Shown here in pieces: positions 53,325-63,024 of a stretch of 64,000 bases of DNA. Origin of the DNA: Aliiroseovarius lamellibrachiae (lineage in GTDB: Bacteria > Pseudomonadota > Alphaproteobacteria > Rhodobacterales > Rhodobacteraceae). The DNA lies in NCBI RefSeq assembly GCF_018599245.1, contig NZ_JAHEVJ010000005.1, positions 248,001 to 312,000 of the forward strand. Direction: 5' to 3'. Both the position numbers and the translations under genes were made by a program. Every line of letters starts with the position of its first letter. Positions within the stretch are counted from its first letter, which is position 1. Under the pieces are notes generated by a model. It had not been told where the DNA came from and did not search any database. It saw only the letters and a program-made list of their open reading frames with translations.

Positions 53325-55408
53325 GCCGGGACCATACCCACCAATGAAGGGCGCGCTTCGGTTCCAATCTCTTCGAAAGACAACACAGGGTTGCCAATAC
53401 CCTTTGCATTCAGAACCGTTTTCAAGAAACGTCTGCGGCGGGTTGATGTCACAACGGCGGGGTAGATCCCAGTTTCGCCAGCTTTCGCAATCCGATCAGC
53501 AATTGCATTGGCCAAGCGGTTGAATTCATCAGGCGGCAGCGCCACATCTTGCGGTCCCCGGTCGCTGTCAATTTGGAACGCGGAAAAGCGCTCTTCCCAC
53601 TCAGGAGCAAGCTGCACCAAGGGGATCGAGCCATCCCCGCGTTTTAGCTCTGACACAAGTTGAAACCCTAATCGATGGCGCACATGCTCGCAAATCCCCT
53701 CGGGCGACGGAATGACCGGGCGTGCCTCGGCAACGCTTTCAAGGATCAGTGGTAAATTTCTAACCGAAACACGCTCGTCCAAAAGCAGTCGCAATACTGA
53801 AAGCAGCAGGTCTGGTGGAACTTTTTCGGGGACCAGTTCATCCAACAAGCGTCGATTGGCCTCTGCTCTCGCCGAGTCGCTGAGGTTGATAAACTCGTCC
53901 ATCAAACGTCTAAGCGCTTTCATTGTCAAAAGGCGTGGAAAATTGCGTTTGATCACTTCCAGCAAATGTGTCGCAAGCACCTCTGTAGGGTTTACAATTG
54001 TGCCGCCCTGAAGCGCCGCCTCTTCTTGGGCATCCACAGAGATCCACCGAGCCGGCGCGCCATAAACGGGTTCCTTCACATCCTCCCCGTCGGGCAAATC
54101 AATTTCATTTCCACTGAGAATGACAAGGCACTTATCTGGCTCCAAGCGATCCTCTGCTTGCGTCACGCCCTGAATCTTAACAACGTATCCACCAGGCGGT
54201 AGCGTACTATCATCCGTCAGTCGAATTTCTGGAAGAATAAGCCCAAATGCCCCGGCAACATGGTTCCGCATATTATTGATCCGCGCATCTAGTCCCGTTG
54301 CGGGGTCCAAAACCATTGAGATCAGATCCGGCGAAAACGCGACATGGATGTCATCCAGATCCAAGATATCCCCGATGCTCTCCGGTTTAGGCTCGGCTGT
54401 CACCTCTAGCGCGGCAGCCTCTTTTTCCTTTGCTGCGGTTTGTTGTTTTTGGCTCGACTTCCACGCGGCGAACCCCAGAACAACGGCGCCCGCGAGGAAT
54501 GGAACAAAAGGCAAGCCCGGCACTAAGGCGAACAAACCCATCAATACAGCGACCGTGCTGAGTGCGGCTGGGTGCCCCCCCAGTTGCGCAAATAGGGCGC
54601 GATCCGTTGACCCTGTGGCACCACCACGCGCCAATAGTAGCGCCGACGCAATTGAAATAATAACCGCTGGGATTTGCGTCACAAGACCATCGCCAACCGT
54701 AAGAATCGCGTAGGTTTCAAACGCGCTCCCGATATCCATTCCATGTATGGACACGCCGATAATAAGACCCACAACGATGTTAAGCAGCGTAATCAACAGA
54801 CCCGCCACAGCATCGCCTTTTACAAATTTTGAGGCGCCATCAAGAGATCCAAAAAAGGTTGTTTCTGCTTGTTCTTTTTCACGCCGCAACTTTGCCTCGG
54901 CATGGTCAATAGCACCTGCAGACATGTCGCTATCAATCGCAAGCTGTTTCCCCGGCATTGCATCCAAAGCAAACCGAGCCCCAACTTCGGCCATTCGAGT
55001 GGCCCCTTTTGTGATCACGATGAAATTCACGATCAACAGCACACAAAATACGACCAGCCCCAGAAAGACACTGCCGCCCATAACAAAATTGGCAAAGCCT
55101 TCGATAACATCACCAGCCGCGGATGTACCCGTATGCCCTTGACCGATAATCAATTTTGTTGACGAGACATTCATTGAAAGTCGGAGCATCAGAGATGCCA
55201 AAAGCACGGTTGGGAATGCCGAAAACTCCAATGGCCGTTCAATAAAAAGAGTGACCGTAAACATCAGGATTGCCAGTGCAAATGACGCCGCCAATCCGAT
55301 ATCCAGCACCCATGAAGGCATCGGCAAAATCATCATGACAATCACCGCCATCAGGGCGAGGGCAAGCAAAATGGTCGGCTTAAATAAATCAGACAGGTTA
55401 AACTGCAT
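53321..55408 (-). CDS. flhA: Flagellar export protein FlhA
   Basis: A 695-residue export-gate protein: eight TM helices to about residue 320, the FHIPEP-type cytoplasmic region (ARFALDAMPGKQLAIDSDMSAG is the conserved loop) and a C-terminal chaperone-docking domain. The length is normal. It starts 7 bases after the lytic transglycosylase gene. Confidence 0.97.
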   Translation of the reverse strand: MQFNLSDLFKPTILLALALMAVIVMMILPMPSWVLDIGLAASFALAILMFTVTLFIERPLEFSAFPTVLLASLMLRLSMNVSSTKLIIGQGHTGTSAAGDVIEGFANFVMGGSVFLGLVVFCVLLIVNFIVITKGATRMAEVGARFALDAMPGKQLAIDSDMSAGAIDHAEAKLRREKEQAETTFFGSLDGASKFVKGDAVAGLLITLLNIVVGLIIGVSIHGMDIGSAFETYAILTVGDGLVTQIPAVIISIASALLLARGGATGSTDRALFAQLGGHPAALSTVAVLMGLFALVPGLPFVPFLAGAVVLGFAAWKSSQKQQTAAKEKEAAALEVTAEPKPESIGDILDLDDIHVAFSPDLISMVLDPATGLDARINNMRNHVAGAFGLILPEIRLTDDSTLPPGGYVVKIQGVTQAEDRLEPDKCLVILSGNEIDLPDGEDVKEPVYGAPARWISVDAQEEAALQGGTIVNPTEVLATHLLEVIKRNFPRLLTMKALRRLMDEFINLSDSARAEANRRLLDELVPEKVPPDLLLSVLRLLLDERVSVRNLPLILESVAEARPVIPSPEGICEHVRHRLGFQLVSELKRGDGSIPLVQLAPEWEERFSAFQIDSDRGPQDVALPPDEFNRLANAIADRIAKAGETGIYPAVVTSTRRRRFLKTVLNAKGIGNPVLSFEEIGTEARPSLVGMVPA

Positions 55409-55415
55409 CTTTCAC

Positions 55416-56192
55416 CTATCCATTATCCTGAAGAATGAAGGGCGTCGCCGCCGCACCGCGTGAGGGCACCAAAGAGCCCAGCGCTTTTGCACCTGTGCCT
55501 GATTGCAGCAGTGGGAAGTTGTTTACTCTTGGGACCAGTAAATCGACGATGGGCGGTGGTGTCGCGACGTCTTCTTGTGAAACGCTTGCGACCTGAACTG
55601 GATCTGAATCCTGCCCGATAAACTTTGCCCGCAACTTGGCAAATCGCTCTTTATAGCGATCGGCATATTTGGGTGTGCGCGAATGATAAGCCCCTGCGGC
55701 ATCACGCCAGTTGCCTTTTTCTTCATAGAGTTCCGACAAAAACTTCGCTGCGTAAATTCCGTTCGCAAGCGGATCAAACATTTCCTCCAGCGAAGCGAAG
55801 TTTTGGTGGTGCCATTTGTAGTTGATCTGAAAGCAGCCAACGTCAAAACTCCGCGCACCGCGCTTGAAGTGTTTATAAACATAGGCCCGAGCGTCATCTT
55901 CGGCATCAAACCACACCCCTTTGCCTTCCATGTTCACAGTCCATGGCCAAGGGCGAAACCGCCCACCGCGTTTACGCCCCGTCTCGGTCAGCGAGATCGC
56001 TTTTAACACAGAGAGGGGCACGCCTGTTTGGGCAGAGGCGACAGAGGCAACCTGATCGCAAACGTGCGATTCATCTCCTTCTGAGAAGGCAGGCATTGAG
56101 AACCCCGCCATCAGAATACAAATGACCGCAAAGGTGTTAACACACGAATTTATTGCGATAGTTCCCGATAAGGGAGAGACATTTCTTGTCAT
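55416..56192 (-). CDS. Secreted lytic transglycosylase (SLT)
   Basis: A 258-residue protein with a signal peptide (core about 16-33) and an SLT-type domain; the catalytic Glu is in AISLTETGR, and GCFQINYKWH and AGAYHSRTPKYADRY complete the lysozyme-like fold. In the flagellar operon it should open the peptidoglycan for the rod, a job done by FlgJ or SltF in other bacteria. A possible CtrA-like half-match (TTAACATCAGATTAG, 56220-56234) lies upstream. Confidence 0.85.
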   Translation of the reverse strand: MTRNVSPLSGTIAINSCVNTFAVICILMAGFSMPAFSEGDESHVCDQVASVASAQTGVPLSVLKAISLTETGRKRGGRFRPWPWTVNMEGKGVWFDAEDDARAYVYKHFKRGARSFDVGCFQINYKWHHQNFASLEEMFDPLANGIYAAKFLSELYEEKGNWRDAAGAYHSRTPKYADRYKERFAKLRAKFIGQDSDPVQVASVSQEDVATPPPIVDLLVPRVNNFPLLQSGTGAKALGSLVPSRGAAATPFILQDNG

Positions 56193-56264
56193 TTCACGCG
56201 CACTTTTTGCTGACGTTGGTTAACATCAGATTAGGCGAGAGTCGTTTACAAAGGGTAAGCACCC

Positions 56265-58640
56265 CTAGGGGTTAGGGAATTCTTTCAGCAAACCTGAGAG
56301 TATGTTCCTAGTTTCTTCGCTTTTGGTCAAAAGTCCCGAGTTGATCATAAAAACACCATCTTGGGAGGGAGCCGCGTTTCGTTCAGTTGCGAGTATCAAT
56401 TGACTGATGGCCGGAACATTTCCTTCTTCACCGCCTAAAAGCTGCGACCACTCACCACCACGCCAAGCCGCTTCATATTGCGCGGGCTTGTCACCCAACC
56501 GGCTGTAAATTTCCGAAGATAAACTGTAATCGCCAGACATATCGTGCGCTTGCGCGCGAAGCCGTTCTGCGTCTTCGGTGACCAATCCGGCAAGATACCC
56601 CAGCGCAACATCCGGCTTCCTTTCCAAGAGAGCGATTTTGGCGAAATCCAGGCGTTGTTCTGTATCTGGTACCGTCCCGGCGACATCCAGCAACACGCGC
56701 GCATCGCGCGCAAAACCCAGATCAATAAGACGTTCTGCAATAGGTTTTCGCAATTCCTCACCCAAAGCATTGTAGTCGAATTCGGCCCCTACGGTGTAGC
56801 GCAAAAAGTCACTATTGGTCCCCTGATCAACCAGTTCCGAGAAGATGGCATGACGTAGACTGGCCACCTCGTTTTCGTTGTATTTGTGGTCGGCAACATC
56901 ACTCCTAAATTCAGCGATCGCGGTTGCGAAATCACCGTTGTTTGCGAGCGCTTGAATTTGCGCAATTTCCAAATCAATACCAAGTCGCGACCCTTGCTGC
57001 TCAAAAGCAAATGTTGACACAAGTTCCAGAATACGTTGCGGGACAACCTGATTGTGAGACAAGCGCGCATTTACGATCTCTAAAGCGGCGGTGGGGGACA
57101 GACTTGTATCATCATTCACAATATCTGTCAGACGAGTCTCTGCGAGTTGTGTCTCCCCTTGTTCCAGATCGATTTGTGCTTCTAGGTACTGAAACTCGGG
57201 GCCGTGATCACCCTCGACGCGGCCTAATATATTGCGTAGAGAAACTGCCGTTTGCATGTCACCCGCATCAAGAAACTTTTTGGCAAGGCTTGGGCCGAGA
57301 TGCCGCCGCAAGTGCAGAGGCAATTTGGAAAAAGATACAATAATCGCCTTCGTGTTGATTTCCTGTCCTGGACGGAACTCAGATTGCGCCAATGCGGCCC
57401 AAAGCGCTGTATTACCATCACAACCCATTTGTGGAGAATACCTGTGTCCTTCGACAGCAGTCAGGTCATCCATAATCTCAGACATTTGTGTTAAGCTGTC
57501 AGAACCATCAATCAAGTTGCCATAGCGGTTGATCAACGCTTTTGCTTCAGCGCCAAACGTAAGGTAGACCAATTGACGAACCAAAGCTGTTACCACTTCG
57601 GCGTCGGGCTGATCAAACTCACCCAAAAAACCTGATTTATGCTTTGCTAGATCGGCACCCGCTTGGACCTCTCCACCCCAAGCCTCAATGGCATAATATT
57701 CGTCAGGTAAACAGGCGCGTCCCTCTTGTGTGGACAAGGTCTCAGATTTTTGTAGTGCCGTTTCGCGATCAATTGATGTCTGCACAGCAACGTGAGCATT
57801 CGCATCCAAGTTTTCAATCGGCTCAAATTCCGGGGCCACGACGGGAGAGGGAGCCTCGACCTCCTGCGTTGGATGGGTGACACGGTCCACTTCGGCTTCC
57901 AGATCTGACAGATTAGCATCAATCAATCCCTGTGCCGCAGCGCGGCCAATTTGCTCAATCAGAGCGATTTCAGTTTCCCTCACCCGATCTCGCGAATTGG
58001 GTTCGGCGAATGCACTGTCGACGAGCTCCACCTCATTTTGCGTTGCCCCGTGCTCAGCAGAGTCATCAGAAATGCGTTGAGCTTCGTCCCGAAAGCTATT
58101 TTCAGAGGCCGCTTCATCCAAGATAAGCTGAGGCTTTTCAGCGGTTGGCAGAAGAGGCAACCCAAGGCGCGCGATTGACGTCGACTGGCCATGGGCGCTG
58201 TCAACCATCACCGTCCTTGCTTCTTCGATCTGCTTTGCATCCGGTACATCGAGAAATGCTTCGAACGCGTCTGACTCGGATGATGGCAATCCCGAGATGA
58301 TATCAATGACAATTTGTCCGCCTGAAGCAACAAACGTTGCTGCATGGCAGCTGCAATCAGTGTCAATCAAGAGCCGACCATCACCAAGGTCTTCAAGGCT
58401 CTTAATCCGCGTTCTCGGGATAAGAGAAAAAGCATCTGAAATGTTGAACGTCTTTTCACGTTGACTTAATCGCAACTCATATCCTCGTTCGACGCGACCA
58501 AACGTCCACGCGCCGGGACTCTGCGTATAAACAACGAGTCGCGAAAACTTATCATGCTCGCCGGATTTCACCGTCAATTGTTGTGACATGGCGAAACTTG
58601 TCGACAAAATCAGGAAAAGTAATGAGCGTACTAAGAACAT
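56265..58640 (-). CDS. Large periplasmic protein in the motor operon, MotC-like position
   Basis: A 791-residue secreted protein: signal peptide to about residue 20, an N-terminal beta-rich region (about 20-110), an acidic, probably disordered stretch (about 110-290) and a long helical repeat region (about 330-790) of TPR-like look. It begins one base into the motA stop. I do not recognise the family. Position between motA and the lytic transglycosylase, and the presence of a MotE-like protein, suggest a motor or stator role like rhizobial MotC. Confidence 0.75.
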   Translation of the reverse strand: MFLVRSLLFLILSTSFAMSQQLTVKSGEHDKFSRLVVYTQSPGAWTFGRVERGYELRLSQREKTFNISDAFSLIPRTRIKSLEDLGDGRLLIDTDCSCHAATFVASGGQIVIDIISGLPSSESDAFEAFLDVPDAKQIEEARTVMVDSAHGQSTSIARLGLPLLPTAEKPQLILDEAASENSFRDEAQRISDDSAEHGATQNEVELVDSAFAEPNSRDRVRETEIALIEQIGRAAAQGLIDANLSDLEAEVDRVTHPTQEVEAPSPVVAPEFEPIENLDANAHVAVQTSIDRETALQKSETLSTQEGRACLPDEYYAIEAWGGEVQAGADLAKHKSGFLGEFDQPDAEVVTALVRQLVYLTFGAEAKALINRYGNLIDGSDSLTQMSEIMDDLTAVEGHRYSPQMGCDGNTALWAALAQSEFRPGQEINTKAIIVSFSKLPLHLRRHLGPSLAKKFLDAGDMQTAVSLRNILGRVEGDHGPEFQYLEAQIDLEQGETQLAETRLTDIVNDDTSLSPTAALEIVNARLSHNQVVPQRILELVSTFAFEQQGSRLGIDLEIAQIQALANNGDFATAIAEFRSDVADHKYNENEVASLRHAIFSELVDQGTNSDFLRYTVGAEFDYNALGEELRKPIAERLIDLGFARDARVLLDVAGTVPDTEQRLDFAKIALLERKPDVALGYLAGLVTEDAERLRAQAHDMSGDYSLSSEIYSRLGDKPAQYEAAWRGGEWSQLLGGEEGNVPAISQLILATERNAAPSQDGVFMINSGLLTKSEETRNILSGLLKEFPNP

Positions 58641-59509
58641 TATGCTGCCGCTTTCTTCACTTCCTTCAGAGCTTCTTCAAGCTCTGAATAGCTCGGGCGG
58701 CAATGACCCGGGGTGTTTTGTCGACCAACCTCGATACAAATATTGACGGAGTGATTGTATAGGTTTGCGACCAGAACCTCACGGATCAGTTGGTAAAAAT
58801 GGGCATCTTCTTCGACAACAGTTTTAACCTTTGACGAAAATGGGGCCATAAGACCATATGCCAAAAACACCCCCAAAAATGTTCCGACCAAAGCACCCCC
58901 AATCATCTTACCCAAAATTTCAGGCGGCTGGTCAATTGAGCCCATTGTCTTAATCACACCAAGAACAGCTGCAACAATTCCCAGCGCAGGCAATCCGTCT
59001 GCGATGGCTTGCATCTCGTGACTGGAATGAAGAGCGTGGTGGAGGTTGGCCTCCATCCGCTTTTCTAAGACTTCTTCTACTTGGTGCGGATCATCATAAT
59101 TCATCGAGGCCGATCGCAGCGTGTCGCAAATCAGTTCAATCGCTTCTTTGTCAGCAAGAATTTTTGGATAACGCGAAAAGATCGCACTTTCTTCCGGGTT
59201 TTCAATGTGCTCTTCAAGCGCGACCGCATTTTGGCGCGCCTGTCTGATCAGTTCAAACAATAAGCACAAAAGCTCCTTATAGTCGCCATGCGTCCACCTG
59301 GGCCCTTTGAATACTTTCCCGATGTCTTTGAGCGTATGTTTGATGGAGGGCACATCGTTTGAAATGACAAATGCACCTGCGGCGGCGCCCCCAATCATAG
59401 TAAACTCAAAAGGAAGAGATTTCAGGATGATACCCATCTTCCCGCCAGCAGCAATGTAGCCCCCGAACACCATAACAAAAATTAGTGCAATCCCAATAAT
59501 TCCGACCAT
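58640..59509 (-). CDS. motA: Flagellar stator protein MotA
   Basis: A 289-residue stator subunit with four TM helices. The cytoplasmic loop has the charged residues that touch FliG (LIRQARQNAVALEEHIENPEES), and the pore prolines are in DGLPALGIVA and LMAPFSSK. AAGGAG lies 8 bases before the ATG. motB is not adjacent. Confidence 0.96.
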   Translation of the reverse strand: MVGIIGIALIFVMVFGGYIAAGGKMGIILKSLPFEFTMIGGAAAGAFVISNDVPSIKHTLKDIGKVFKGPRWTHGDYKELLCLLFELIRQARQNAVALEEHIENPEESAIFSRYPKILADKEAIELICDTLRSASMNYDDPHQVEEVLEKRMEANLHHALHSSHEMQAIADGLPALGIVAAVLGVIKTMGSIDQPPEILGKMIGGALVGTFLGVFLAYGLMAPFSSKVKTVVEEDAHFYQLIREVLVANLYNHSVNICIEVGRQNTPGHCRPSYSELEEALKEVKKAAA

Positions 59510-59584
59510 TTACTAATCTCCTTACCGCGCGTTCAGTAACCTTGATGCTGTCAAAATTGGGTTAAAAAACCGTGCTATATTTCA

Positions 59585-60244
59585 TCAATTCGTAGGAACA
59601 TTTGCATTTCGGCCCGCTAAAATTACGCTGATGGCATAGGCCTTTTGGGGATCAAGTCCAGCCATGATCTGTGCTGCAGATTCAGAGCGCATTCGCCCCA
59701 AAAAACCAGCAGCAAACTGCGGATCCATCTGGGCAAAAAGTGGAATTGCCTGTTTCGCCTTCATGCTCTCATAAACCTGTGTCAGCTGGCTCAGATCATT
59801 CTCAGCCGCACCATCCGCTAACGCCATAGTCGCCTTTAGTGAGTTTTCTGCTTCAACGAGTGCAGCCATATTTAATTGGATTTGGCTCTCGGCGACACTT
59901 ACTGCCTGCAATCTGTCTCGCAATGCGCCTTCTCGTTTGTTCAGCGCGTCCTCGCGCTCTTGAAGAACGGCCAATACACGAGCGATATCATCTTCTGTTT
60001 TACAGGTGGCGTCATGCGTCATAGGTCCATTGGACGGGTCCACCAATGACGCCACTTCCTTAGCAATCGCCACCCCATGATCGCCCAAACGGAGCACCCC
60101 TGACGCCACAAACAATGCGGCAATCACCCACAAAGCACCTCGGCTTGTCGGCTTTCTTGATCGTTCCTTTTTTGCTTTTACAGGCTGCTCCGCATGCTTT
60201 GCATTACCGAGCGCGTTCTTTTTTGCTTTTTTTCCAAACATCAT
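59585..60244 (-). CDS. MotE-like protein (MgtE_N-type C-terminus)
   Basis: A 219-residue protein with a basic N-terminus, one TM helix (about 36-55), a periplasmic coiled coil (about 80-150) and a C-terminal MgtE_N-like domain (IPLFAQMDPQFAAGFLGRMRSESAAQIMAGLD). This is the layout of MotE, a chaperone for MotC in rhizobia. It overlaps the preceding gene by four bases. An in-frame ATG one codon later is an alternative start. Confidence 0.8.
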   Translation of the reverse strand: MMFGKKAKKNALGNAKHAEQPVKAKKERSRKPTSRGALWVIAALFVASGVLRLGDHGVAIAKEVASLVDPSNGPMTHDATCKTEDDIARVLAVLQEREDALNKREGALRDRLQAVSVAESQIQLNMAALVEAENSLKATMALADGAAENDLSQLTQVYESMKAKQAIPLFAQMDPQFAAGFLGRMRSESAAQIMAGLDPQKAYAISVILAGRNANVPTN

Positions 60245-60678
60245 TCGGCCGCCTCTAGATGCTTATGCCTGTGACTTAAGAACACCGGCACCTGGACCGA
60301 AAGATCCGCCTCAGAGCTGGTTTGCGGTTTATCGGTATCTACTTCTGAATCAGGCTGGCGGGGGGCAACCGCGTCTTGAGCAGTCGCATTTTCCTCTGGC
60401 AAATCATGTAAACTTGCCATCATCAGTTCGAGCTTTCTCGAAGCGGCTTCTGCGCGTTGGGTAAGATCCCCAAGCTGCTCTGCGCTTTTTCCCGCCGCAG
60501 ATTGCGCCTTAATCAGGGTTTTAGTCATGTCGTCGACTTGAGCAGACAGCACTGCAACAGCACCACCCATCCCATTTTGCAGATTGTTGAACCGCTTAAG
60601 CCGGCGCGACAATACAATGCAATATATCGCTGCGCCAAGCGCGCCAGCCGCCATAAGGGTGTCCGCGATAAGGTCCAT
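60241..60678 (-). CDS. Membrane-anchored flagellar-cluster protein (DUF6468-like)
   Basis: A 145-residue protein with one TM helix near the N-terminus (LMAAGALGAAIYCIVLS), a coiled coil (about 35-85) and a polar tail. Among three close ATGs I choose the one at 60678 because GGAGGG lies 7 bases upstream. It sits between fliL and the MotE-like gene, as DUF6468 proteins do in other alphaproteobacteria. Function unknown. Confidence 0.75.
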   Translation of the reverse strand: MDLIADTLMAAGALGAAIYCIVLSRRLKRFNNLQNGMGGAVAVLSAQVDDMTKTLIKAQSAAGKSAEQLGDLTQRAEAASRKLELMMASLHDLPEENATAQDAVAPRQPDSEVDTDKPQTSSEADLSVQVPVFLSHRHKHLEAAE

Positions 60679-60696
60679 ATTCATTCCCTCCATGGC

Positions 60697-61206
60697 TCAG
60701 TTCAGCACAAATTCTAAGATTAAAAGATCCCGCACCCGACCTTCACCCGTGACCAGTTGAATTCGGCGCAACATCTGCGCACGCAACATGATCAACGCAC
60801 CAGGATCCTCTAGGTTACGAATTTCAACCGCACGCAAATAGGAATTCAACACGTCCAAAACGCGCGGTTTCAGGCCCTCGACATCCTGAAGGTAGTTGGG
60901 TTCAACTTCTAAAGATGCGCGGAATCGGAGATGCTTATTGCTGGCCGCTCGCCCTAGTGAAATTACCAGCGGATCTAGTTCCACATAGGCAACAGGCGGA
61001 AGATCCAGAACAATTTCGGGCGCCTCGCCCTCTGGCGCGTGTCCATCTTCTGAAGCTGGTGCGAGCAGCATCCCGGAGTATACCGCAAAAAAACCTCCGC
61101 CGCCGAGAGCCAGCGCAAGTACCAGACCAATGATAAGGCCCTTCTTGGATTTTTTCTTTGGCGCTTCTTCTTCTTCGCCATCTACCGGTTCTTCAGCTTC
61201 TGCCAT
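60697..61206 (-). CDS. fliL: Flagellar basal body protein FliL
   Basis: A 169-residue single-pass protein: an acidic and lysine-rich cytoplasmic N-terminus, TM helix (GLIIGLVLALALGGGGFFAVY) and a periplasmic FliL domain. FliL rings the stator. It is the first gene of the minus-strand arm and shares its promoter region with fliF. Confidence 0.93.
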   Translation of the reverse strand: MAEAEEPVDGEEEEAPKKKSKKGLIIGLVLALALGGGGFFAVYSGMLLAPASEDGHAPEGEAPEIVLDLPPVAYVELDPLVISLGRAASNKHLRFRASLEVEPNYLQDVEGLKPRVLDVLNSYLRAVEIRNLEDPGALIMLRAQMLRRIQLVTGEGRVRDLLILEFVLN

Positions 61207-61253
61207 TTCATCACCAGAAATTTTTTCCTCGAATCGTTATAGACCGGCGGGCA

Positions 61254-61268
61254 CTAACCGATTGTTAA
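61254..61268. promoter_or_regulatory. Candidate CtrA box between fliL and fliF
   Basis: CTAACCGATTGTTAA matches TTAA-N7-TTAA in seven of eight positions. It lies 48 bp before fliL and 65 bp before fliF, well placed to control both arms of the cluster. Confidence 0.55.
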
Positions 61269-61332
61269 GGCCGTTCGGAGAAAACTGTTTGAGTGACGGG
61301 GGCAGAAGCCCGCTCGTAGAAGGAGTTACGTC

Positions 61333-63024
61333 TTGCAGCAGATCCTTTCTGTTTGGTCCGTATTGGACGCACGAAAAAAGATAGTCGTTGCCCTTGCTAC
61401 TCTGGCAATGTTTGCCGCGGTGCTGGGTATATCTCGGTTGGCCAGCCAGCCCTCCATGGACTTGCTTTATGCAGGTCTCGAATCAGGTGCTGCTGGCGAA
61501 GTTGTGAAAGCTTTAGAAGCTCGCGGTGCAGAATTTGAGGTGCGCGGCGGGGCAATTTACGTCAACAGCGCCCAGCGGGATAGTTTGCGAATGACGTTAG
61601 CAAGCGATGGCTTGCCGACAAATTCATCTCGTGGTTACGAGTTACTTGACGGATTATCTGGTTTTGGGACGACGTCACAGATGTTTGATGCGGCCTATTG
61701 GCGTGCCAAAGAAGGTGAGCTTGCGCGTACAATTGTTTCTAGCCCGTTTGTAAAAAATGCGCGTGTTCACATTGCGCAAGCGGCCCAGCAGGGGTTGCGC
61801 GCGCGCGCAAAACCTACCGCTTCGGTCACTTTAACAACGTCGAGCGGAAACATCTCCGGCTCACAAGCAAAAGCCTTTAAATACCTTGTATCATCGGCTG
61901 TTCCAGGATTGGCACCAGAAGATGTGTCCGTCATCGACAGCCGTGGCGGTCTCGTTACGGCAGGCGATGACGGCGGGGCCGCGCAAAACACGGCGAGTGA
62001 CAAAGCAGATGTTCTGAAAGCAAGTATTCAAAATCTGTTGGAGGCCAGAGTTGGTGCTGGCAACGCCGTTGTTGAGTTGAGTTTGGAAACCGTGACGGAA
62101 CGCGAATCAATCCTGGAAAAAACATTTGATCCCAACGGGCGCGTCGCCATTTCAACCGAGACACAGGAAAACACGAGCCAAAGTTCCGATTCGGGCGCAG
62201 GCGGTGTCACCGTGGCCTCCAATCTGCCGGATGGCGCAGGCAGTGGAGGAGAGAACTCCTCTTCCGCACAGAACAGCGAAACCCGCGAGCTGGTCAATTA
62301 CGAAGTCTCAGAAACAACACGCGAAATCATCCGATCTCCCGGCGCCACCAAACGTATTACTGTTGCGGTATTGGTTGATGGCATTCGCACCGCAAATGAA
62401 ACTGGCGAAGAGGTTTGGTCGCCACGTTCCGAAGAAGAGCTCGCCAGCCTAAAAGATCTGGTTGCATCCGCCATCGGCTTTGAAGAAGCACGGGGTGACA
62501 CAATCACCCTAAAAACAATGGAGTTTGAGCCCTTGCCATTGGAGGGGACAGCCGCCGAAGTTGGCTTTCTGCAACGCTTACATCTCGACCTCATGTCCCT
62601 TATTCAGCTGATGGTTCTGGCATTCGTTTCACTGATCTTGGGACTGTTTGTTCTTAGGCCGATCCTCGGAAGTACGGCGGACAATCCACAGGCAACACGG
62701 GCTGCGCAGTCATTGCCCGGCCCACAATTGCCCGCGAACACGTCACCCACAACCATGGACGCACCCGCTTCATCCGGAAGCGCTGAGCCAATTCAATTCA
62801 ATACTGATTTCTCCGACATGCCCTCGCTCACGGGTGAAATCGACGACGGAGAGTTTTCTCCTCCACAAATGTCAGTGGTTTCGGACATCGACTTTGATGA
62901 TGACTTGGGCAGCATGGGCGCTCAGGACCCGGTTCAGCGCTTGCGCGACCTAATTGAAGAGCGTCAAAGTGAAACCATCGAGATCCTTCGCGGCTGGATG
63001 GAAGATGAAGAGGAGACCGCCTGA
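61333..63024 (+). CDS. fliF: Flagellar MS-ring protein FliF
   Basis: A 563-residue MS-ring protein starting with TTG at 61333, with AAGGAG 8 bases upstream. TM helices near residues 15-35 and 418-440 flank the periplasmic ring-building domains. The C-terminal tail (DPVQRLRDLIEERQSETIEILRGW) is the FliG-binding segment. The stop overlaps the start of the fliH-like gene. Confidence 0.96.
   Translation: MQQILSVWSVLDARKKIVVALATLAMFAAVLGISRLASQPSMDLLYAGLESGAAGEVVKALEARGAEFEVRGGAIYVNSAQRDSLRMTLASDGLPTNSSRGYELLDGLSGFGTTSQMFDAAYWRAKEGELARTIVSSPFVKNARVHIAQAAQQGLRARAKPTASVTLTTSSGNISGSQAKAFKYLVSSAVPGLAPEDVSVIDSRGGLVTAGDDGGAAQNTASDKADVLKASIQNLLEARVGAGNAVVELSLETVTERESILEKTFDPNGRVAISTETQENTSQSSDSGAGGVTVASNLPDGAGSGGENSSSAQNSETRELVNYEVSETTREIIRSPGATKRITVAVLVDGIRTANETGEEVWSPRSEEELASLKDLVASAIGFEEARGDTITLKTMEFEPLPLEGTAAEVGFLQRLHLDLMSLIQLMVLAFVSLILGLFVLRPILGSTADNPQATRAAQSLPGPQLPANTSPTTMDAPASSGSAEPIQFNTDFSDMPSLTGEIDDGEFSPPQMSVVSDIDFDDDLGSMGAQDPVQRLRDLIEERQSETIEILRGWMEDEEETA

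Noticed and set aside
56220-56234. CtrA site before the lytic transglycosylase gene
   Set aside because: TTAACATCAGATTAG has one mismatch and no TTAACC-type flank, and such matches are expected by chance; noted only within that gene's entry.
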